From Erinaceus europaeus (lineage: Eukaryota; Chordata; Mammalia; Eulipotyphla; Erinaceidae): a stretch of DNA of 64,000 nucleotides. The first letter of the stretch is position 1. The number at the start of each line of letters is the position of its first letter. A program made the translations under genes and the position numbers. Of the stretch, positions 47,072 to 58,608 are shown one piece after another. The notes beneath the pieces were generated by a model. That model worked only from the letters and a program-made list of their open reading frames with translations, did no database searches and was not told the origin of the DNA. The stretch lies in contig NC_080171.1 in the NCBI RefSeq assembly GCF_950295315.1, forward strand, positions 35,157,698 to 35,221,697, read 5' to 3'.

Positions 47072-48457
47072 CTAAGAAGACCTGAAAGGGAAACTAAAAG
47101 CAGGACCTGATCAAATTGTAAGTAGGGCACCAAAGTAAAAACCCAGTGGTGATGGGTAGACATGCAGCTTCCTGGGCCAGTGGGGGATGGGAGTGGGCGG
47201 GAGGAATGGGTCACAGTCCTTTGGTGGCGGGAATGGTGTTTTTGTACACTCCTAGCAAAATGTAGACATATAAATCAGTAGTTAATTAATATGAGAGGGG
47301 GAAAATCAATTGTATGTCTCAAAGTTTCTCAAAATACAAACTGAATCTTTTTAATATATATAATATAATCTTGTATATAGCTGTGTATTTGATATGTGGA
47401 CTCTTTCAAAAGTCGAGACCAAGTAGATTAGAAGCATCCAATAACACAGCTATATACAAGATACTGGGTACTGTACAGCAAAGCATAACAAAGGGACTTT
47501 TCAAAGTTAACCCAATTAACAAATAATGTGATGATAACATTAACTATCGATTGTCTTTTTGAACCCTAAGCCAGCAGGAACATCACATCTCCACTATAGA
47601 TCCCCTACTTCCCCCAGTCCTGGAACCCTTGGATAGGGCCCACTTTCCCGTATGCATCTCCCAATCCAAACCAAATAATATTGCATCCGCCGATCACAAC
47701 CCAACCAACTCAACGATTGCCACCTCAGCATGCTTCACCTCAGACTGTGTCCAGAGACTTCACATGTGAAATGACAACCCTTCAGCTTCATTACTCAGGT
47801 GAGACCTTCCCTTTTATAGTACACTCTAATTTCATCTCAGGTAGTTCACTTTCTAACAAAGTCCCATAACCTAGATATACACCAGTTTCTGTGAGAGAGA
47901 GCTTATGTGCACACGTATCCATAAACTACTGCAAAATATATACCTGAAAGCAGAAGTACACTAGAGTTTGCAGTGAGTACATCCCTAACACTTCCTCTCC
48001 ACTATTCCAAGCTTGGGATCCATGATTGCTCAACAAATTATTTGGCTTCGTATGTTAACTCTCTTTTCAATCACCAGGTTCCAGATGCCACCAGGATTCT
48101 GGCCAGGCTTCCCTGGATTGAAGACCCTACCAATGTGTCCTGGAGCTCAGCTTCCCCAGAGACACACCTTACTAGGGAAAGAGAGATGCAGACTGGGAGT
48201 ATGGACCGACCAGTCAACGCCCATGTTCAGCAGGGAAGCAATTACAGAAGCCAGACCCTCTACCTTCTGCAACCCTCAATGACCCTGGGTCCATGCTCCC
48301 AGAGGGCTAAAGAATGGGAAAGCTATAATGGGAGGGAGTGGGTTATGGAGATTGGGTGGTGGGAATTGTGTGGAGTTGTATCCCTCCTACCTTATGTTTT
48401 TGTTCATTAATACTTTCTTAAATAAAAAATTAAAAAAATATAAATAAATAAATAAAT
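47072..48457 (+). other. Long L1 3' UTR
   Basis: 1.39 kb from the ORF2 stop to the (aaat)n tail. It contains frames up to 145 codons (47973-48410) that recur in other UTR copies but with changing lengths and no motif, so I do not call them genes. A perfect 17-bp inverted repeat (47370-47386 and 47444-47460) lies in its first third. This UTR is the source of most truncated L1 pieces in the window. Confidence 0.85.
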
Positions 48458-48472
48458 AAAAGTGATATCATC

Positions 48473-49924
48473 AAAATTGTGAAAACAACAAATGGACTAT
48501 GAAAGAAAACACTAATTACGTTTACGAAATTATAGAACTTAAAGCTGAAAGTTTAAGTAAAGAGCAAAATTAGATGAACAAGTAAACATAGTATTTGAAT
48601 AGGGTAACAAAATAATTGAGCTACAGAAAAAAGCTGAGGAGAGTGAGAACAGAATAACTGAGGCAGAATAAAAGAATAACTGAGCCAGAAAAGAAAATTA
48701 GTAATATTGAGAATGAATTAGAGGAGACTAAGAAAGCAGTAAAACAATAAAAAAAAGACGTTCAGAGACACTGTCTGTTGTCCACTGAAATACCTTCTAA
48801 CTCAACAGAAAAAACACAGACTTAATGTGAAAATATAGAAAACTTCATACAAGTTAATGGACTACAAAAAAAGGCCAGAAGCAGCTATTCTCATATCTGG
48901 CACAAAAGACTTTAAGGTAAATAAGATATTAAAAGATAGGGATGGCCATTACTTAATGCTCAAAGGATCAGTCAACCAAGAGAGCTTAACAATTACTAGC
49001 ATCAATGTACCTAATAAGGGGCCATCTAATTACAGCAAACATATACTGAAAGAGCTACAGCAATATATCAATAGCATCACAGTTATAGTGGGAGACTTCA
49101 ACACTATACTCTCTCAACTTGACAGATCAACTGTGCAGAGAAACAAGGGAATTAATTGAAAAGATAGATAAACTAGGGCTATTGGACATTTTCAGAGTTA
49201 TTCAGTTCAAAAAACTGGAATACACATTCAGTTCAAATCCACATGGGACATTCTCAAGGATAGATCATATGTTAGGCCACAAAGACAGTTTCAACAAATT
49301 CAAGAACATTCAAATCATCCCTAGTATCTTCTCAGACCACAGTGAAATTAAGCCAAAACTTAAAATCAAACAAAAAATAAGTGAAAGTGCCAAAATACAG
49401 AAACTCAACACTAAACTACTTAACAACTATGGGGTCAAAGAGCAAATTAAGGAGGAAATTTAAATATTTGGAGAATCAAGTGAAAAAGAAGACACAGGCT
49501 ATCAAAATATTTGGGACATAGCTAAGGCAGTACTGAGAGGAAAATTCATAGTCATACAAGCACACATTTGGAAACAATAAAAAGCTCAAGTAAACAACCT
49601 GACTGCATACCTTCAAGACTTAGGAGAAGAGTAACAAGGAACCCTAGAGCAACCAGTAGGACAGAAATATCTCAAATTAGGTCAGTAATAAATAACATTG
49701 AAAATAAAAGAACCATACAAAAGATCAGTGCAGCAAAATATTGGGTCTTTGAAAGAATAAAAAAATTACCCAAGCTTATTTTTAAAAGGGAGTGGATGGA
49801 GAAGATTCTAATATTGTAAATGAATGGGAGATATCACAACAGAAATCCAAAGAATCAAGTGAGGCTTCTATGAATAACTATATTCCATCAAGTAGAGCAA
49901 TTAAGAAACAGACAAGTTCCTATA
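48473..49924 (+). pseudogene. Old L1 ORF1 rest and ORF2 endonuclease region, plus
   Basis: It continues the L1 interrupted at 41127. 48473-48790 is ORF1 (with stops); most of the C-terminal ORF1 domain is missing. From about 48800 the ORF2 endonuclease is readable at 48857-49159 and 49119-49463, including GDFNT and SDHS motifs, then a linker at 49568-49819. Divergence from the full-length copies is large and there are many frameshifts. A solo LTR splits it at 49925. Confidence 0.88.
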
Positions 49925-50389
49925 TGTTGTGACCCAATGGGAATGATGTCACCCTGAGGCAGGACAGACAGAGAAGGGAATATATAAAAGCATATGATTT
50001 TTACAGGTCGCTCTCTTTGGCTGTTGCTTCTTCTCATGGTCAGAAGCATCTTGGTAGAGGTGCTCCAGGATCTGCCTGGCTACTTCTCCTGGGAACTGAA
50101 CACATGTGACTCTGCTAGCCAGTAAAATTTTAGAGCCCTCTACAGCCATGAGCAACCTTTACCAGAGCTGATAATTGTTTATCTTATGGGACTAAACTTT
50201 TGATAACTATACTCAGACTTTATGGACCTAGTGTTCTCTTAACCCTGGATGATAATTGCTTATTTTGCCTTTTACCTGTCTCACCCTAATAAGCTTTGTA
50301 TTGTTTAAACCAGTTCCCAGCTTCCCACTGTGAATCCTTTTATGCACTGCAACAGCCCCCCAAACTCCTTATTAAGTTAAATAACAACA
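49925..50389 (+). mobile_element. Solo endogenous-retrovirus LTR, 6-bp target duplication
   Basis: A 465-bp insertion begins TGTTG and ends ACA, the usual retroviral LTR ends, flanked by cctata (49919-49924) and cctaaa (50390-50395) within L1 ORF2. A TATA-like tatataaaag (49980-49989) supports plus orientation. A 6-bp duplication is typical of class II (beta-like) elements. No internal viral gene remains, so LTR-LTR recombination left a solo copy. The family is not identified. Confidence 0.75.
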
Positions 50390-51785
50390 CCTAAATATAT
50401 ACAAAATTCCCAAATTAAACAATGTGAACTAGAAAATATAAGCAAAGCACACACAGCCAACAAAGTTTAAATAGTTATCAAGTACCTTCCCAAATATAAA
50501 AGTCCTAGACCAAATGGTTTTTCAAATGAATTCTACAAAACATACAAAGAAGAGTTAATATCTTTACTTTCAAAGCTCTTACAAAATATTGAAGACAAAG
50601 GAATAATTCTTTCCACATTTTATGAAACCAACATTACCCTTTTAGCAAAAGTAGCCAGAGACACAACAACAAAAGAAACTAAAAACCAATATTTCTGATG
50701 TATATGTACATGCTATAATATTGAACAAAATTCTAGCCAACCATGTACAGTAGTATATTAAATTGTTTGTGTAACATGACTAAGTAGGGTTTATCTCAAG
50801 GATGCAAGGATGGCTCAATATATGTAATTCAATCAATGTAATCTGCCACATCAATAAACGCAAGGCAAAAAACATAATTATATCAATAGACATTGAGAAA
50901 GTCTTTGACAAAATCCAAATCTCTTCATGATCATAACAATAAAAAAATTGGAATAGGTTGAAAATTCCTTAAGATAGTGGAGTCATTGCATAGCAAACAT
51001 AACTGACATTAAACTTAATGGTGAAAAACTAGAAGCATTTCCTCTCAGATTAAGTACAAAACACTATCACCATTACTGTTCAGCATAGTGTTAGATGTTA
51101 TTGCCATAGCAATCAGGCAACTACAAGGAGTCAATTGGCTTGGAAGAGAAGTTACTAGATTGGAAGAGAAGTCAAACTTTCACTATTTGCAGATGATATG
51201 ATAGTATATATTGAAAACCTAAAGAATCCAGCGTGAAGCAATATAGTAAGGTGTCAGGCTACAAAATTAATATACAAAAGTTAGTGGCATTGCTTTATGC
51301 AAACACTAATTCAGAAGAAGAAATCCAGAATCAATTCCTTTTACCAAGCAACAACAATAATAAAATACCTAGGAATAAACCTAACAAAAGAAGTAAACTA
51401 TTTGTATACTGAAAATTGTTAGTCATAGTACAAGGAAATAGAAAAGACCACAAAAAAGTGGAAAGATACTCCATATTTATAGATTGGAAGAATTAATATC
51501 ATCATAATGAATACTCTTCTTCAGGGCCATGTACAAATTTACTGTAATCTCCATCAAGGTACCACACTTTCTTTTTAGAAGAATAGAACAAAAGCTATAA
51601 ATGTGCATTTGAAACCAGAAAATACCAAATTAGAAATTTAAAAATTAGAAATTCCAAAGCAATCTTGAGAAGAAACAAAAGAACTGGAAGCATCATACTA
51701 CAGATCTCAAAGTGTATTATAGTGTCATTGTAGTAAAATTTGCTTGGTACTGGAACAAAGATAGGCACTTTGACCAGTGGAATTA
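50390..51785 (+). pseudogene. Old L1 ORF2 reverse-transcriptase region, plus
   Basis: It is colinear with 44560-45950 of the full-length copy: 'aaaagtcctagaccaaatgg' (SPGPDGF region), 'tttgcagatgatatgatag' (FADDM, about 51190) and the tail 'ggtactggaacaaag'. No frame survives for more than a few dozen codons. It is the downstream part of the L1 at 40490 and 48473. Confidence 0.88.
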
Positions 51786-52066
51786 AACTGCAGAATCCTG
51801 CTTCACTAGGAAAAATAGCAACAGGCTGATGGTATTGATCAAACTGTCAACACCATGTCCAGTGGAGAAGCAATTTCACAATCCAGACCTTTGACCTTCT
51901 GCACCCCATAGAGATCTTGATCCAAAGTCCCAGAGAGATAAAGAATAGCCAAGCTGCTAATGGAGAGTATGGGATATGCACTCTGGTAAGTGAGAATTTT
52001 ATTAGTTGTACCCTTCTTATCCCACAACCTTGTCTAACATTATTAAATCAATAATAATAGTAATAA
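51786..52066 (+). mobile_element. Old L1 3' UTR end (long type), plus
   Basis: It carries 'tccagtggagaagcaattt', 'ccttctgcaccccatagag' and an ataataata tail, as in the copy at 21535. It is joined directly to ORF2 tail sequence, so either the last kilobase of the old L1 is deleted or this is a separate truncated insertion. Confidence 0.7.
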
Positions 52067-52289
52067 TAAAAGAAGTCAAAAAATTAGAAAACAAAAGTCA
52101 GAACTTGGACTGGGTTTGATATATTGCTCCAAAGTAAAAGACTCAGGGTTGGTCCTGGAACATGATAGAGGAGAAGACCTAGAAGAGGTTGAATTCTTAT
52201 GCAGAAAACTGATAAGTGTTACACATGTACAAAGTAATATAATTTACTGTTGACTGTAAAACACTAATTCTCCCAATAAAGAAAAAAAA
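52067..52289 (+). mobile_element. 5'-truncated L1 3' end (short UTR type), plus
   Basis: 'cagaacttggactgg', 'ccaaagtaaaagactc' and 'ttactgttgactgtaaaac' lead to an AATAAAG signal and a pure A17 run at 52282-52297. Confidence 0.8.
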
Positions 52290-52297
52290 AAAAAAAA

Positions 52298-52615
52298 CGG
52301 TGAGTTCACCTTCTTCACCTCTTCATGAATGGAGCTTGAAGGAATCATGTTAAGTGAGAAGAGCCAGAGGGAGAAAGCTGAATATGGTATGATTTCACTC
52401 ATAGAAGTTGGAAAAGAAGAACAGAAGGGAAAACACAAAGCAGAACTTGGACTGGAATTGGTGTAAGCACTGAAGTTAAACCTCTGTGGTTGGTAGGGGC
52501 TGGGGAGGGGAGGGCAGAAATTGTTATGTAGAAAACAGAGAAATATTACATGTATACAGACTACTGTATTTTACTGTTGACTATCAATGATTAATCCTTC
52601 AATAAAGAAAAAAGT
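52298..52615 (+). mobile_element. 5'-truncated L1 3' end (short UTR type), plus, second tandem copy
   Basis: It starts in the last codons of ORF2 ('ggagcttgaaggaatcatgttaagtgag' region, 52331-52358) and repeats the UTR just described, ending 'caataaagaaaaaag'. It directly follows the A tail of the previous copy. Confidence 0.8.
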
Positions 52616-52701
52616 ATCTGAGCACTGGCACAGTTGAGTGGACATGTTACCATGCATAAAGAAAAAGATTACATTGCTATTGATACTGTTTTATTTCTTT
52701 T

Positions 52702-52751
52702 CTTCTCTTCCCTTTTGCCTCCTGGCATTGATTTTCTTTTCTTTCTTTCTC

Positions 52752-52785
<34 letters not shown>

Positions 52786-53017
52786 TTCCTTCCTTCCTTT
52801 CTTTCTTTCTTCCTTTTTTTTTGGATATTACAGAGAGAATTTGAGAGGTAAATGGAGATAGAAAGAGAGAAAGACAGACAGACCTGCTTCCCCACTTGTT
52901 AAGTGTCCTCTCTGCTGGTGAGGAGCCAGTTGCTCGCATCTGGAATTCAGATTCTTGTGGAGATCCTTGGGCTTACTATTATGTGCACTTAACTGGGTGT
53001 GCCACTGCCCAGTCCCT
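52702..53017 (-). repeat. ERI-type SINE with (CTTT)n tail, minus
   Basis: The tail complement has expanded into a CTTT/CTTC microsatellite (52738-52812), followed by a GA-rich body, 'acctgcttccccacttgtta' and head complement 'gtgtgccactgcccagtccc'. Target words 'gatactgttttatttctttt' (52682-52701) and 'gatattgttttatttctttt' (53018-53037) flank it. The Ser/Leu/Phe-rich and Lys/Glu-rich frames here are microsatellite shadows. Confidence 0.92.
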
Positions 53018-53037
53018 GATATTGTTTTATTTCTTTT

Positions 53038-53345
53038 TTTCTTTTTTCTTTTTATTTATTAAAAAAAAGATACATTAACAAAACCATAGGATAAGAGAGG
53101 TTCAACTCCACACAATTCTCACCACTAGATCTCCGTATCCCATCCCCTCCCCTGATAGCTTTCCTATTCTTTATCCCTCTGGGAGTATGGACCCAAGGTC
53201 ATTGTGGGATGCAGAAGGTGGAAGGTCTGGCCAAACAAATTGTTGCACAATCATGGACCTAAAGGCTGGAATAGTGCAGATGAAGTGTTGGGGGGTACTC
53301 ACTGCAGACTATTGTGTACTTCTGATTTCAGGTATATATTTTGCC
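53038..53345 (-). mobile_element. Truncated, internally deleted L1 3' end, minus
   Basis: A T-rich tail is followed by the standard 3' UTR end, but about 200 bp is missing at 53230/53231 compared with 19112-19319. Flanks 53018-53037 and 53346-53362 are further copies of the target word used by the neighbouring SINE. Confidence 0.85.
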
Positions 53346-53431
53346 ATAGTATTTTATTTCTTAAATCAGTTTTCCTTGTACAGATCCTATATGTATTTTA
53401 TTTATACCTAATTATTTCATTATTTTGATAC

Positions 53432-54512
53432 TAATGGGACCCATATTCAGCTTAGGAGCCTATGTGACCACTGTATCCCTCTAGATCTGAGCTCACATTC
53501 TCTGGTCATGAGTACGAACATTCTAAGATTCCCCAATATTGATCCATCTTCCTCAGGTGCAGCATAGAGTATGTTGTCCAGCCTCCCTTCAGAGGATGGA
53601 ACATTCTCTATTATTGCTGATCCAAGTGGAGGGAAAGGTCCTTATGGGGGACCCACAAAGGGTTCTGTTTTGTTGTTCCTGATAGTGATGACCAGTTATA
53701 ATGGAGATAGTGGTTTACTTGAGGTCTAGACCCATCATATCTGTTAGGGAATCTCAGGACTCCCCAAATAAGGGCCCCAGCTGATGGGGTGGCCTGTTAG
53801 TGACTAAAGAGTCATCATTAAAGTATGCCAGTCTCTTTCCCTTATTCAGCTTTTGTAGTCCTTCCTTTGATAAGGTTAGCTTTGGAGTGAGTGAGAGAAC
53901 TGTAATAGGACGTAGGTGAGGAAGGTATCTAAGCCTAATTAGAAATGATTTCATTAGGAACTTTATACTGACTCACTGCAGACTATTCTGAACTTTTGCT
54001 TTCATGTATATGTTTTGCCCTAATTTATGGATATATGTGAAAATATGCTGCATCTCACGGGACCTGGTATATATCTAGGTTTTGGGACTTTGTTAGGAAT
54101 TGAACTTCCTGGAGTGGAATTAGAGAATACTATGAAAGGAAAAGTCTCACCCGAGTAATGAAGCAGAAGGGTTCACATTCCATGCCTCAAGTCTCTGGAC
54201 ACAGTCTGAAGTGAAGCATGCTCAGGTGGTAATTGTTCCGTTGATTAGATTGGGATCAGCAGATGCAATATCATTTGGTATGAATTAAGAGAAGCATGCA
54301 GAAAAGTGAGCCCAACTCTAGAGGTTTCAGGACTGGGGGAAATATAGACTCTATAGAGTAAATGTGAGGTTTCTACTGTCTTAGGGTTAAGAATACAATA
54401 GACAGTTATTACTATAATCACATTATTTGGTAATTTGATTAACTATGAAAAATACCTTTGTTAGGATTTGCTGTACCATACACAACATCACCATAATTTA
54501 TGTCCTTTGGCA
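53432..54512 (-). mobile_element. L1 extended 3' UTR piece, minus
   Basis: It is colinear with 34720-35650 of the extended UTR copy and then with 12000-12500. It starts in mid-UTR ('ggacccatattcagctta') without a poly(A) end and runs into another L1 tail at 54513. Confidence 0.82.
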
Positions 54513-57500
54513 TTATTCTTATTTTTTTATTTAAAAAAGGAGACATTAAGAAACCATAGGATAAGAGGGGTATAATTCCACACAATTCCCACCACCAGAA
54601 CTCCGTATCCCATTCCCTCCCCTGATAGCTTTCCTATTCTTTATCCCTCTGGGAGTATGGACCCAAGGTCATTGTGAGATGCAGAAGGTGGAATTCTGAC
54701 TTCTGTAATTGCTTCCCCACTGAACATGGATATTGACTGGTCAATCCATACTCCAAGCCTGCCTCTCACTTTCCCTAGTAGGGTGGGAGTCTGGGGAAGC
54801 GGAGCTCCAGGACACCTTGGTGAGGTCATCATCCCAGGGAAGTCTGGTCGGCATCATGCTAGCATCTGGAACCTGATGGCTGAAAAGAGAGTTAACGTAC
54901 AAAGCCAAACAAACTGTTGAACAATCATGGACCTAAAGCCTGGAATAGTGCAGATGAAATGTTGGGGGGTTACTCACTGCAGACTTTTGGGTATTACGCC
55001 AGGTCCCCCTGCTCCATGCTGCATTGCTTGATGCTGTGGTCTATTTACATAATCACTGTTTTGCCTGAGACCTGCCCTGAATGCAGGGTATTGTTTAATC
55101 CCACTTGTTAGAACCTTCGCAACAGCTACTATGGAAGCTTTTTACCTTCAAGTTCTTTTCTTTTCTCCATCCCTACTGCTAGCAATTTCCTTTTCCAACC
55201 TGACACTTCCATTTCAAAAGATATAAAGGTGTTGTGTCTGATCAATAAGGACATTGCATTGCGTTCCCACTCAGCCACAAGTTCCTCGTCTCTCTCTCCA
55301 GCGAAGGTAGCCCAGAAGCAGACTACTGTGTACTTTTGCTTTCAGGTATATATTTTGCCCTAGTTTATGGATACATGTGAACATATGCTCTATCTCATGG
55401 AACCTAGTCTATATCTAGGTTTTGGGACTTTATTAGGAGGTGAATCACCTGTAATGGAATTAGAGAATACAATGAAAGGGAAGGTCTCACCTGAGCAATG
55501 AAACTGAAAGGTTGCCATTCCACACCTGACATCTCTGGACACAGTCTGAAGTGAAGCATTCTGAGGTGGTACTCCTTGCATTGATTAGGCTGAGATCAGC
55601 ATATGCAATATCATTTGGTATGAATTGAGAGAAGCATGCAGGAAAGTGAGCCCCACCCTAAGGTTCCAAGACTAGGGAAAATATAGGCTCTATAGTGGAA
55701 ATGTGAGGTTCCTGCTATCTTAGGGGTAAAGAAAACAATAGATATTTATTGCTATAATCACATGATTTGGTAACTGGGTTAACTTTGAAAAATCCGTTTG
55801 TTAGGATTCGCTGTATAATATTCAACATCACCATAATTTATGTTCTTTGATATTATTTTTTTTATGTAGCTGTGCCACTGGTTGCTTCTGTTCTCCCTGG
55901 CCTAGGCTTTTGAGAGTCAACATATAAAAGATTCAGCCTATATATTAAAAAGACTTGGTATGTGGTATGTGATTTTAAAAGTTTGAGACATACAGTCAAT
56001 TTATGCCCTCTCATATTAATTGAATAGTGATTTATATGACTACAAATTAATAGGAGTGTACAAAAACACCATTCCCACCACCAAAAGACTGTGTCCCATC
56101 CCATCCATTGCTCCCAACTGTACCCCCACCACCTCCTTGCTCTGGGAAGCTGAAAACCCACCCTCATTCTCACCCCAGGATTTTTACTTTGATACCCTAC
56201 TCCAAATTCAGTAAAATCCTGCTTTGAGATTGCCTTTCTGTTCTTCTTTTTCAACTTCTGTTGATGAGTGGGGTCATCCCATATTCATCTTTATCTTTCT
56301 GACTTAGCTCACTGAACATAATTCCTTCTAGCTCCATCTAAAATGGGTCAGAGAAGGTGGGTTCATAGTTCTTACTAGCTGCCTAGTATTCCATTGTGTA
56401 TATATACCACAGCTTTCTCAGCCACTTATCTGTTGTTGGACACCTGGGTACCTTCCAGGTTTTATCTATTATGAATTGTGCTACTATGAACATAGGTGTA
56501 CATATATCTTTTTGGTTGGGTGTTATGGATTTCCTGGGGTATATCCCCAGGAGAGGAGTGACTGGATCATATGGAAGGTCCATGTCTAGCCTTGTAAGAG
56601 TTCTCCAGACTGCCCTCCACAGAGATTGGACCAATTTACATTGCCACCAGCAGTGCAAAATTGTTTCTCTGTCCCCACAACCTCTTCAGCATTTGTTGCT
56701 TCTGTATTTTTTGATGTATGCCATTTTCACAGGAGTGAGGTGGTATTTCAGCATTGTCTTTGTTTGCATTTTTCTGACAATTAGCAACCTGGAGCAATTT
56801 TTTATGTGTTTGCTAGCCTCTTAGATAACTTCCATAGTGAATGTTCTGTTCATATCCTCTGCCCATTTTGCATGGGGTCATTTGCTTTTTGGTGCTAAGT
56901 TTGCTGAGCCCTTTGTATATTTTGGTGATTAGTCTCTTGTCTGATATATGACATGTGAAGATTTTCTCCCATTCTGTGAGGGATCTCCTTGTTTGTGTGA
57001 TAGCTTCTTTGGCTTTGCAGAAGCTTTTCAATTTGATGTAGTCCTACTGATTTGTTTATACTTTAATCTTCCTTGTAATTGGGTTTGTATCATCAAAGAT
57101 GTCCTTGAGGTTTAGGTGGGAAAGTGTTCTACCAATGTTTTCCTCTAAGTATTTGATAGTTTCTGGTCTAACATCCAGGTCCTTGGTCAACTTGGAGTTG
57201 ATATTTGTTTCCGGTAAGATAAAGTGGTTCAGTTTCATTCCTCTGCATATTTCAACCCAGTTTTTCCACCACCATTTATTGAAGATAGCTTCCTTTCTCC
57301 ATTTAATGCTTTGAGTCCCCTTTTCAAAGATTAGTTTTCCATAAAACAAAACCCCTATATGTGGGGGTTTAGTTCTGGGTTTTCAGTTCTGTTCCACTGG
57401 TCTATGTGCCTATTTTTGTTCCAGTACCATGCTGTTTTGATGATGATGGCCTTATAATATAGTTTGAGATCTGGGAGTGTGATGCCTCCATTTATGTTTC

Positions 57501-57556
57501 TTTTCCTCAAGATTGTTTTGGCAATTCTAAGTGTTTTCTGGTTCCAGAGAAATTTT
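54513..57556 (-). mobile_element. 5'-truncated L1 (3' UTR plus ORF2 tail), minus, carrying a solo LTR
   Basis: Poly(T) at 54513, long 3' UTR to about 56245, then ORF2 tail and post-RT region to about 57556. ORF2 fragments on the minus strand at 56383-56658, 56813-57031 and 57056-57349 show the typical L1 tail words (LGIYPRKSITPNQKDICTPMF; CPTTDKWLRKLWYIYTMEY) in broken frames. An LTR sits at 54988-55320. Confidence 0.88.
54988..55320 (+). mobile_element. Solo endogenous-retrovirus LTR, 6-bp target duplication
   Basis: A 333-bp insertion starts TGGG and ends AGCA inside L1 UTR sequence that is continuous in sibling copies. Flanks gacttt (54982-54987) and gactac (55321-55326) are each one change from the L1 consensus gactat, a decayed 6-bp duplication. 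A TATA-like gatataaagg (55220-55229) is followed about 20 bp later by an AATAAG polyadenylation-like word (55244), then a U5-like CT-rich end. It differs from the LTR at 49925. Family not identified; no viral gene remains. Confidence 0.68.
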
Positions 57557-57579
57557 CCATTTATGTTCGATTTTTTCTT

Positions 57580-58576
57580 TTTTTAATTTCCTGATTGGGG
57601 AAACAATGCTTTACATTTGTCAGTAAATACAATAGTTTGTACATGCATAACATTTCCTCCCAGTTTTCCATATACAATACAACCTTCCCCCAGGTCCTCT
57701 GTCATCCTTTTTGGACCTGTATTCCCCCTTCCCACCCACCCACCCACCCACCACAGAGCCTTTTACTTTGGTGCAATGCACCATTTTTTTATTGATGTGT
57801 TTTTTATTTTTCTGTTCTGTTATTCTTCAGTTGTTGTGTTTTGTGTACAAGCCACACTATACTAAAGGCCTTTATGATAAATGCAGCCACCAACCTCAGA
57901 CATTACAACAATAGTAACTAAAGCTAGGACTGATGCAGTTCAACCAATACAAGTAAGCCAAACAACACCTCCAGTCCAAGAACAAATAACAACCAAACAA
58001 AAGAAAAAGAAAGAGAAAGGAAAAAAGGGAAAGCAAGAATAAACAATTATGTAGATCTACTGTCCACTATAAATTTTAGGGATAGAAAGGGGATAAAGGG
58101 AAGTAAAGAAGACACACACACAAAGAGTCCATTCTGAGTCAGATTTTTCCCCAAAATAATTCACAAGTGAATATTGATGAATTCAGAAAACAAAAGAAGG
58201 ATGAAGGAAGAAAAGAATAAAAAGAAAGAAAGAAAAAGAAGAGCAGTGAAAGGAAAGAGTTTTTTTTTTTTTTTTTTTTTTAGTTAGGTAGGAGGATGGA
58301 AAAAGGTGAGTGGACGGAAGAGGTAGAGAGAAGCAAGTTCCTCTCACAATGAATAGGATTCCCAGTCACCTAGCCATGAAAAATACATTTAATTTTGGTC
58401 AACCTGAAGAAGGTGGATGGAAAAGGGATATGGGTATATAATAATAGTAACAATAAAATAAAATAGTGTAAAAAAAAAACCCTTAACAGTCTAACAGTCA
58501 GTCTGAAGTTTGGAGGGACAGCTCCAGTTTGGCTGCAGGCAGCCTGAGCAAAGACAGCCAATTGTAAGAAGTATCC

Positions 58577-58608
<32 letters not shown>

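Larger units (their letters stand above)
41128..48457 (+). mobile_element. Full-length L1 retrotransposon, plus, 15-bp target duplication
   Basis: The complete element has a duplicated 5' end 41128-41597, 5' UTR 41598-42412, ORF1 42413-43190, ORF2 43246-47071 and long 3' UTR 47072-48457 ending in an (aaat)n tail. Target duplications 'aaaagtgatatcatc' lie at 41113-41127 and 48458-48472, both inside an older L1 ORF1. The copy is close in sequence to the minus-strand full-length L1. It cannot move by itself: ORF1 has a stop and a roughly 140-bp deletion, and ORF2 has at least three frameshifts and two stops. Confidence 0.96.

Noticed and set aside
47973..48410. 145-codon frame in the L1 3' UTR, partly shared with 8552-8872 and others, considered as a third L1 ORF
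   Set aside because: The shared frame varies in length and start between copies, has no recognisable motif, and is interrupted in most siblings. A codon-level conservation test over many copies would be needed to revive it.
52634..52895. Ser/Leu/Phe-rich and Lys/Glu-rich frames
   Set aside because: They come from a CTTT microsatellite in a SINE tail.
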